Assembly: GCA_964017195.1 (NCBI GenBank)
Contig: OZ024895.1
Location: forward strand, 29,196,375-29,260,374
Length of the DNA stretch: 64,000 nt
Source of the DNA: Siderastrea radians
Taxonomy: Eukaryota; Cnidaria; Anthozoa; Scleractinia; Rhizangiidae
Direction: 5' to 3'
In this document: in pieces, positions 56,358-64,000 of the stretch
How the letters are laid out: the number at the start of each line of letters is the position of its first letter
How positions within the stretch are numbered: the stretch's first letter is position 1
Translations under genes and position numbers: made by a program
The notes under the pieces: model-generated
Told to the model about the DNA's origin: nothing
Seen by the model: the letters and a program-made list of their open reading frames with translations, nothing else
Databases searched by the model: none

Positions 56358-57143
56358 TAATACAGTTGACTCCCGTTTACCGGAACCCTCGGTAACTAGA
56401 ACTTCTCAAAATGCAACCTCTAAAAATATGCATGTGTTAAGCAACCTTTGAGAAAAACTACTGTTTTACATTCGCGAGTAGGCTAAAGATAATAACGAAC
56501 GATTAATCAAATCAAAGTTGATTCGCCATATTTTTGAATGTGTCGCCTGTACCTGTCTCCATTTCAGAATGCCTTCTGTCATTGTTTCAACGATGCTTAC
56601 GTTACTTCGCAAATTCAAGAAAACAGCACAAGCCTTGTCGGAATTTAAGCTTAAGGTATTTTAATATCAAGCTATTACTAAGACTCTCTTAGCGGTATTC
56701 AACTGCCGTAATTCTGTCATGTTTGATAACCATATGTTACTTAACAACCTTAGTAAGGCTAAAGAAAAAATAGGACATTTAAAAATAAAAATTAAGTTTA
56801 AGCGTTAAGTGGCCTTTTGATGGATCTAGCAGACGAACTAAGCATAGGCCTTGAGTCAACAAAACAGACTAGCCCTCTTCGTTTTCAGAGTCTTCCAATC
56901 TATTCTCTTGACAATCCGCTTCTGCAGGCAATGAAGGAACGTCTTTCTGCAAGTACTCTTCTTCTGAATTTGTTTTTTTAATAACTTTCTTTACACGGAC
57001 TCCACTTTACTATACACAAGGAAGAAATAATACTACTGAAAATTACATACAATGCTCAACTAAAAAAAAACATTGAAGGACGTACATTTTTATTTAGTTT
57101 TAGGACTGGGAAGTTAAAAGTTTTTGTTTTATAGTTCACTTAA

Positions 57144-58098
57144 GGAGGCTCGCAAAAGTTTTTTTGGCCTTGGAGTGTATCTTTTCAAGTCAAAATTTCG
57201 CATGGAAGATAAACTTCGATTTCCTTGATACTACACCACCTTATCAATATATGATCAAAGTTTATTTTCTCACTGGTTTCCTAGCAACAGCTGTCACCAT
57301 AGCAACGGTAATGGACAACCCCTCATTTTAAATAATTTCGAATATCTCGAAAACTAGTCAGACACTTTAGGACGAAACTTGAACTATTTGAACTACTCAG
57401 CCTACACAACGTGTATGCGAAATTAGAAAAAAATCTGTAAGAGCGTTTCAAGTAAATCGTGGTTCATTTTTTTGTGGGCTGATTTTGGTCGTTCCTGCAA
57501 TTTTCTCCAATATTTCAAGAAAGATAAAACTTAACACTTTCTCTTTTCAGTTGAAAGATCTTTTATTATATCAAAACATTCTTAATGTACATTGAGCTTC
57601 CTAGGTGGCTGCGATTTTAAGATATTTATATTTAAAAACTGCTAAAATGCAGCACAAATCAGTCAAAAAGATCGTAATTTGCATAAATAGAAATATTTCT
57701 AAGCTGCCCTGACAGATTTTTCTCTTAAATTGATTGCCGTTAGAATAATAATTCTTTATGATGTTCCAGTGATGGCATTACACTGGGGCCGAAAAATAAC
57801 GAGAAACAAGTTCAGAAGACGAAATTTTTTTATTATTACGAAAAGGAAATTATAAATGCACGAGAGGACAGAAGCGCAGCGTGTATAAATATTTATTGCA
57901 CGTGAATAACCGTGATATAGACCAGGAAAAACAAAATAAAACTGTTGCTCGTTGAAAGTTGATAACGACTGAAACTTGAACGAGATTCAGCCTTCTTATC
58001 TAATAACAGAAATGTTATTAGATTTTTCTCTATCTTCTACGCGAACTTTTGACTTGAAAAGATACATTCCAAGGCCAAAAAAACTGTTGCGAGCCTCC
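57144..58098. mobile_element. TTAA-flanked TIR element (piggyBac-like MITE)
   Basis: The left end GGAGGCTCGCAAAAGTTTTT and the inverted right end GGAGGCTCGCAACAGTTTTT pair over about 65 bases. TTAA lies directly outside both (57140-57143 and 58099-58102), the hallmark of piggyBac-type insertion. The interior is AT-rich and has no transposase. Confidence 0.8.
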
Positions 58099-58102
58099 TT
58101 AA

Positions 58103-59597
58103 TTCACGGATCTTTTCCGTCATTTTACATGAATGAAAATATTTTTGGGCTAATACTGCAAAGATTCCATGCAAATTATCGTCTTCGTCTTGGAGTGCTG
58201 TCTGGGGACAGATTGTAATCCCTGAAAAGGAGTTGTTCACTGAACAGGTTAAACATGGTCAGTGTTATGTTCGTTGTTAAAAATTGGTGGCAGCAGAGCA
58301 TTCGAGAAACCCATGTTCTAAGGATTCAGGGCGTCTACAAAAGAAACATCGATCGTTTGATCGATTTTAACCCTTTAAGTTCTTTTTTACTCACTATTGT
58401 TCAATGTAATAAATAAAGAAAAAATTGTCATTTTTTTAACTCGATCTGAATCAACTTTGCCAACATTTTGTTGAATACAGGGTAAACTGGACACTTGGGT
58501 CTGCTAATATTAGGTCATTAGCTTAACAAAATCACAATGACGTCCCAAACCAGCCATTTTGAATTTTGAGACCCCATCTTGAATTCCAAGCCGGCAGTCA
58601 TACAGCCGACAATGACGACATCGAAAAATATATAAATCTGTTCTCAACATACCTAATCAAAATATGCACACAAAAGTACATGACTCTCTTCTTCTTACAA
58701 ACGAAGGATAAAAAAGACAGAAAATAGTCAAAATACACTTCTGAGTAGACGGTTGCTATGGAAACGTCAATCATCTTAGACACGTCATTGACACAGAAAA
58801 TTTTTCTCTGATAAATTTTAGAAAAGTCACGGGATTTGGTCATTAGTCGTCCAGCCGTTTAAAAGTTGTATTTCGTTAAAAGTCAGCGCGGGCACAATGT
58901 GCCCCGACCCCCAGGCTAAATAGGGTTAATTTATACTGTTGCCGAAGATTTTGTATTTAGTTTTATTTATTTTCAAGGACCTCTTTGAGGACTACACAAG
59001 TAAAAGTGCTTCTTTATTAGATATGTCTTTATTGCGAGTTTGTTTGGCTTTACATTTTTTCTCATAAGTTATTTTCACTAAACACCGTCATAACAAAACT
59101 ACAGCCAATACCACCAGGAAACAATTACACGTTCACTCAAATAAAGTCAGCCATAAAATTGACAGAAATGTGCAGTTAGGGAAAAATATATGGCCAAGTA
59201 AAAGGTAATATATGATCGCACACGGGCCGCAAGCGCCAATGTGGTAGGAGCTTAACTTCATTTCTGTAGCATGAAGAAGGTAGGATTATCACTTATTCCT
59301 GGATAGTATGCACGTGCGGTGCAAAGTTGCCCTTCCCCTCCCCCCCCCCTTTCCATCCACCAAACCTTGTTTAGGGACCTAGGGAGGCAATGAGGAGTAA
59401 AGATTCTAAGCCAAACCGAACAAACCGAAACAAAAACAAAACAAACAAACATACAAACAAACAAACAAGATGGCATGTCCGGGTGAAAGTCCGTCCCACT
59501 TAAACCACTGCACTACCGCTCATCCAAACAGGGTCTGATAAATACATCTATCTGGGACTAGGAGAGCAACATACTGACAGCTTTATAATTTGCATGA
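58103..59597. other. intergenic between MITE and P450 terminal exon
   Basis: No gene is supported. A G/C-rich block is near 59338-59350, a TGACGTC-containing block is near 58535-58600 and a weak tRNA-like stretch lies at 59475-59525. It probably includes the 3' UTR of the intact P450. Confidence 0.5.
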
Positions 59598-61395
59598 TTA
59601 ACAACATCGTGATTTCAATTTAAGATTAACCCCGCCATCAATTACAAGAGTGATGTTGGTTTTAACGCGAGGAGGGATGACTGAATCGGCCGCCACTTCC
59701 AGCTTGTATTTTTTCAAAATTCTTGCCAACACAAGTTTCAACTCCATCTGTGCAAACCTCATACCAATGCAGTTGCGAGGACCGCTTCCGAATGGGAGAT
59801 ACAGATACGGGTCACGAGACTGCTTGGCCTCGGGAGAAAATCTTTCTGGATCATATTTGTCTGGATTGGGCCAGATGGTTGGATCACGATGAATGCTGTA
59901 AATGGGGATAAAGATCTGTCCGCCTTTAGGGATTGTCAGCTCCTTCACCTTGCATTCATGTACACACTCACGCATGAGAAAAGGAACTAAAACGGAAAGA
60001 AAACTGGGAACTAGTTTCAGCTCTTAAAAGGCAGAGTAGACTGACGGTCCGAGCTTTCGCTTTGTCTTTTCGTCAGTGAGTTTAGCCTCTTTCATGCAAG
60101 AATTACTTATTATCACAAAGCAGACGGCAAAGTACATGTCGACAGCCTTTTGGAAGTGACCTTTAGAGGCACTGAAATTTGTCTCATGAAAACGTTCTCT
60201 AGTTATCAACCAGAATTTTTTTATTGTGGTTCAGTGTTGCCACCATCGCCCAATTTTTTATGCTATTGTTACGATAGTGCTTTTGTTGCAGCTTCTGTTA
60301 CAGCTTCCGTTGCTGCCGCTTTGGTTCTGGTGTTGCTGTTATGGCAATTTTTGCTGGTGTTGGCTTAGAAGTGATTGTTACTGAGGTGACATTAGAGAAA
60401 TGGATATTGCTATCTCAGGTAAGTACTAGTGCCACAATACATTTCTGCTAATCGCTTAATCCAAGCTCAATTTTAGAGTGCCTTCGACGGCAATTTCCAG
60501 GTTGCTACAAACATGGTAAACAGACGATGAACTAGTCAAAATTAATAAGAACAACATTTTTTTTTCAAGGGCAATTTTTACATCTCAAAATTAAAAACGT
60601 GTGAGCAAACGTTAAGCAGTAAGAAAATAGTCCGATAAATTCGAAACGATATTCCAAACAAGAACTGCTACTAACCTGTTGGGTGAAGTCGAAGTGTCTC
60701 AGCTATCAACATATCAAGATAAGGCAGTTCACGCACCGTCTCATAGGAAGGCATCTCATGCTCATCAGTCCACACACTATCGATCTCATGCTTTAGTTTT
60801 TCCTGCACTTCCGGGTTCATAGCCAGATAGAAACAAGTCAAGCTGAGAGTCACACTTGTCGTGTCTGAACCAGCGAGCAAGAAGCCGATGGCCTGAGCAG
60901 CAATTTCATCATCAGTGAGTTTTTTGCCTCCTGGTGTGTTGGCCTTTAGCATCAGCTCCAATAAGTTCTGAAACAAAGGAACGGTGTTTGAGATACACAG
61001 GATTAAAGCCTCCATCACTCATAATCATTTAGTCCGCAAACTTATAAACTCTCGGCCCGGGTTCTGGAAAAGATCTGCTTAACAATCGATGGTCCTTTGG
61101 TCTCTTTCTCATACATTTCACATGATTTCACAATTTCACTCACATTTTACAAAAGATGATATAAGGCCAATCGCAACCATTACATCGGAGTACTATTACG
61201 GGATATAGCCATGAGTCGCACTTGGGAAATTTTGTAACCAAAGAAAAGGCAAATCTAATCGAACCAGGCTACAAATGGAAAGAGCAGACGCAAAACCGTT
61301 CAAATTGCACAACTAGATTGCCGTAAGATACGGATATATCAACTCATATGTACTTTTTTTCCTTTGTCACCTCCAGAAATCAACTTTATTCCAGA

Positions 61396-61427
<32 letters not shown>

Positions 61428-63239
61428 GCAAAACATGCCGTCTCTGTGCGATAGCCCTTACCAGAACCAAGCTGCGTCATATTGTAAACACCTGCAGGGA
61501 TCTACTTAAAGACAAGTGTACCTTTTCTGTGAGCTCCTCTTGTTCCTTCGATACACTTATCACTTGATCTGCGACATTCAAAATGCCTTGCAAGTTTTGG
61601 AACAACCAAGGAGACAAAATTGTCAGCATTTGTTTGCCATAAGGAAGAAGCAGACAAAAGCCAATTATCGCCATGGACAAAGGTCTGAACCGAAGAGCAT
61701 CACGGACTTGGGCCATGACCGGATCATCTGGATTTGTTTGGCATTCTGACTGGATGCCAAAAGCAGTCGACAGGATGATATCAAAGGTCAGTGACTGGAT
61801 ATATCTAAGTGACAATCAAAAGGCACGGTCAGTTAATAAAGGTTGAAAGAATCAAGCTTGTTTGTTAGTTTTTTGACATATAATAATACTTCAATCACAT
61901 ACATCTCTTCTATCCATCCATCTGCCTTCCTTAATTCCTGCAGTCCTCCTTCCAAATTACCCAATGATAATGAGCCAATCAAAATTAAAACTCAGTCGAA
62001 CGGTCTGTCGGTCAGTTGGTCAGTCGGTAGGACAGTCGGTCGATTTAATTTTAGGAAAAAACTGTGCAGTCACGAAAAGACAGTTTCAACTTCTCCATAG
62101 CGTAGAGCAAATCAGTTAAAGTAACCCGACAAACATTAAAGAATTGATCACTTATGAATGTCGCAGCTTTCTTCCCGATCCGCCACGTTTACCAGCTTTG
62201 TCATAAACGTGTCGCAAGCCTGGTTCATTAACGGAACCATCCGCTTCATCTTCAAAGCGCTGAAAGAAGGGGACAGGATGGTGCGAATACGACGCCATTT
62301 TTCTCCTCTGACGGTACTGACTAAACTATCCAGGGGTGGAGGAAACTCAAATAAAGTCTACAAAGTAACAAAGAAAAAAAAGAAAAAACGAAAAAGAATA
62401 AATGAATAAAAAACAAACAAACAAATTAATTAATTAATTAATTAATTAATTAATGCAGCTGGTGAAAGTTCAGAAAGAAAAACGTAATCGCATTCAGTAA
62501 GCGTCACATTCTGAGGTGTGTCATCAGTTTTAAATTGAGTGCCGAGAGTTAAAAGAAACACACATACAGCAACAATAAAATGCACCTTTTTCACAACCGG
62601 AAATCTGGCTACAATTCCGGACACCCAAGGTTCCTTATTTTCTAAAAGCTTGTTCGTCAAAACTTGATATTACTGTCCACTGCTAACTTGGACACGTCGA
62701 AAATTGAAACATTAGCCACGAGGTTTAAATTGTAACATTCATAGGTCCACAATTCCAACATTCCTGATTTTCCGAAGTCAAACTCAAATAATTAGTATAC
62801 ATTGCCATACTTGGACAAATCCAACTGAGTCGTAGCGTTTGTTCTCTTTCTTTAATTATGTTATCTACAATACGTTTCAGATATAACGCTAACTTACCAC
62901 TCGATCGCAAAAAGAATCGAAGTCTTTGACCATGATTTGTTTAATCATCTCGGGATCCGACACACCGAATGCGACATTCGAGCTACTCATGACAAAGAGC
63001 TTGCCATACTTCTTGTAATACCAGTCGAATGTCACATGGATCTGACCTCGCGCCTTGATCGTATCTGGCAAACGGTTTAGGAACGGCCAAGGTTTTGGCC
63101 CGGGCAAATGACTGTAAGGCCTGAGTTGGCGAGAATGCTTTGTTCCGAAGTGAAATAACACAAGTGCGACGATTGGAGCAATGGCGAATGTTAACCAGTG
63201 CTCCGTGACGATTTGAACTAATTTCGTTGTTAAATCCAT
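59598..63239 (-). CDS. cytochrome P450, clan 3 (CYP3/CYP5-like), five exons
   Basis: Exons 63239-62898, 62357-62152, 61804-61522, 60967-60676 and 59986-59598 join at GT/AG sites with matching phases into 503 codons plus stop, the size of CYP3A enzymes. The N-terminal hydrophobic anchor is followed by LPGPKPWPF, placing the protein in the endoplasmic reticulum membrane. Diagnostic motifs: C-helix EKWRRIRTILSP, I-helix AGSDTT (309-314), K-helix ETLR (367-370), PERF (421-424) and haem loop FGSGPRNCIG with ligand Cys447. P450s of this clan oxidise lipophilic xenobiotics, steroids or eicosanoids with electrons from NADPH-P450 reductase; the substrate here is unknown. A TATAAA box lies about 90 bases before the ATG. 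Its tandem neighbour is a pseudogene, leaving this the working copy in the window. Introns carry (AAC)n (61397-61425) and (AATT)n (about 62426-62452) tracts. Confidence 0.96.
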
Positions 63240-63327
63240 CTCTGCGTCTTTGGATGTTGTTCGATATTAAATGAGTTAAGAACCTATCAGTTGTCTTAAC
63301 AACTCAATGAAGTGCAGCATCAGCGGG

Positions 63328-63333
63328 TTTATA
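63328..63333 (-). promoter_or_regulatory. TATA box of intact P450
   Basis: TATAAA on the minus strand (CTAGATATAAACCCGCTG) is 89-94 bases upstream of the start codon, a normal distance allowing a short 5' UTR. The homologous position in the pseudogene reads TACGTA. Confidence 0.6.
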
Positions 63334-64000
63334 TCTAGAGACATGATGTCAACAATGATGCAATTCACGTAGCCTCTTAAATCACTCGATGGTTCGTTCA
63401 AGTCACGCAAACAGCAACACTTTTCCGGTAGGAGTTATTCAAATCGGGCTGAGTAGTGAAGACTCCAAAATTGTCACGGTACGCTATAAAACTAATGACT
63501 CATCATCAGTCTAAGGTAATTTTGGTTTATTGCTGATACCGACATAGTTATTAAGAGCGAATGCCAGAAAATATCGAGCAAAATAAAAATTTAGCAGCCA
63601 CAGTGAAATATTGTTTTTCGCTCATATTTAATATATAGATAGGCAATACAAGTAAAACAATCGTGGTATAGTTTGTTTTTCAATAACTCGCTTTTGTTGA
63701 GAGAAAATGGAGAAAATATATTTTCACCGTCGGTGACCTCAAAACAACCAAAATTACGGGAGAAATCGGCAGTTGCCAGATATCATCACGTTTGCCAAAG
63801 AAGACCTGGAAACATTTGCCATGAGATACTGATTTAAGAAGCATTTAACATCTCATTTGACCTCAAATTGTTTCTAGGCAATAATTTTAAACGTAAACAA
63901 TCGCAGTTTTAGGACACGCTTTTTTCAAACTGACAAAAAATATGAATTTACCTCCAGGACGCGATCAAAATTTTTTCCATGTGCCCAGAGACAATGTTTT
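63334..64000. other. upstream of P450, nothing further recognised
   Basis: AT-rich sequence to the window end. There is no gene or clear repeat. Confidence 0.4.

Noticed and set aside
56869..57009. Minus-strand open stretch reading VRVKKVIKKTNSEEEYLQ and ending in SENEEG, preceded by an acceptor-like TGTATAG
   Set aside because: The frame meets TAA exactly at the putative exon start and no partner exon was found; the composition is suggestive but insufficient.
59475..59525. tRNA-like sequence on the minus strand (GAGCGGTAGTGCAGTGG)
   Set aside because: It resembles an A box only; no B box or cloverleaf follows.
1..64000. CRISPR arrays, operons, riboswitches or prokaryotic mobile elements
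   Set aside because: The window is eukaryotic; the regular repeats are microsatellites or tandem duplications without spacer structure.

Overview
The window looks like nuclear DNA of a cnidarian, most likely a stony coral or close anthozoan relative. This rests on sequence features rather than a search: intron-bearing metazoan genes with GT/AG boundaries, AT-rich spacers, many small inverted-repeat transposons, and gene families known to be expanded in anthozoans (intronless class A and class C GPCRs, histamine N-methyltransferase-like enzymes, polycystin-1-like channels, clan 3 cytochromes P450). No prokaryotic, viral or organellar features were seen.

Layout. At 1-7 kb there are two intronless HNMT-like methyltransferase genes in tandem on the + strand (2845-3750 and 4902-5804), flanked by an inverted repeat about 6.9 kb apart. 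At 7.5-8.5 kb lies a class A GPCR pseudogene, with a shorter relic of the same family at 19.2 kb. A TTA-flanked inverted-repeat transposon occupies 9.0-10.3 kb. At 11.7-17.8 kb is a decayed polycystin-1-like gene (PLAT domain, membrane segments, polycystin extracellular domain, ion-channel part) with several stops, two frameshifts and a broken splice donor. One of its introns carries a 1.4-kb inverted-repeat element. At 20.5-26.6 kb on the - strand is a three-exon patatin-like lipase gene, plus a second intact terminal exon 4 kb downstream. At 32.8-34.9 kb on the - strand is a three-exon RNA polymerase I subunit gene (POLR1H/RPA12). At 38.4-41.1 kb on the + strand is a class C GPCR in one coding exon. 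From 43.1 to 63.2 kb on the - strand are two tandem cytochrome P450 genes. The upstream copy (59598-63239) has five intact exons and a predicted 503-residue product. The downstream copy (43065-55489) is a pseudogene that has lost its haem-binding part.

Mobile DNA is the most informative accessory material. Intron 3 of the P450 pseudogene contains two nested copies of one element (outer 44077-50227, inner 44373-47878). The inner insertion is bounded by a clean TTA duplication, and the matching uninterrupted target sequence is visible elsewhere in the window, which gives a defined insertion event with PIF/Harbinger-like hallmarks. The ORFs in these elements are acidic or lysine-rich and match no family I recognise. 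Other elements with resolvable ends are at 6074-6652, 9018-10312, 13236-13373, 14446-15843, 23746-24284, 24286-24450, 53107-53346, 54743-55041 and 57144-58098 (TTAA-flanked). There is also a tRNA-derived SINE head near 21.4 kb and LINE 3' ends at 30.6-31.0 and about 32.7 kb.

The genes do not form one pathway. The likely working genes are two SAM-dependent small-molecule methyltransferases, a lipase, a Pol I subunit, a class C receptor and a microsomal P450. All boundaries and functional statements come from reading the sequence; nothing was searched or aligned by program.
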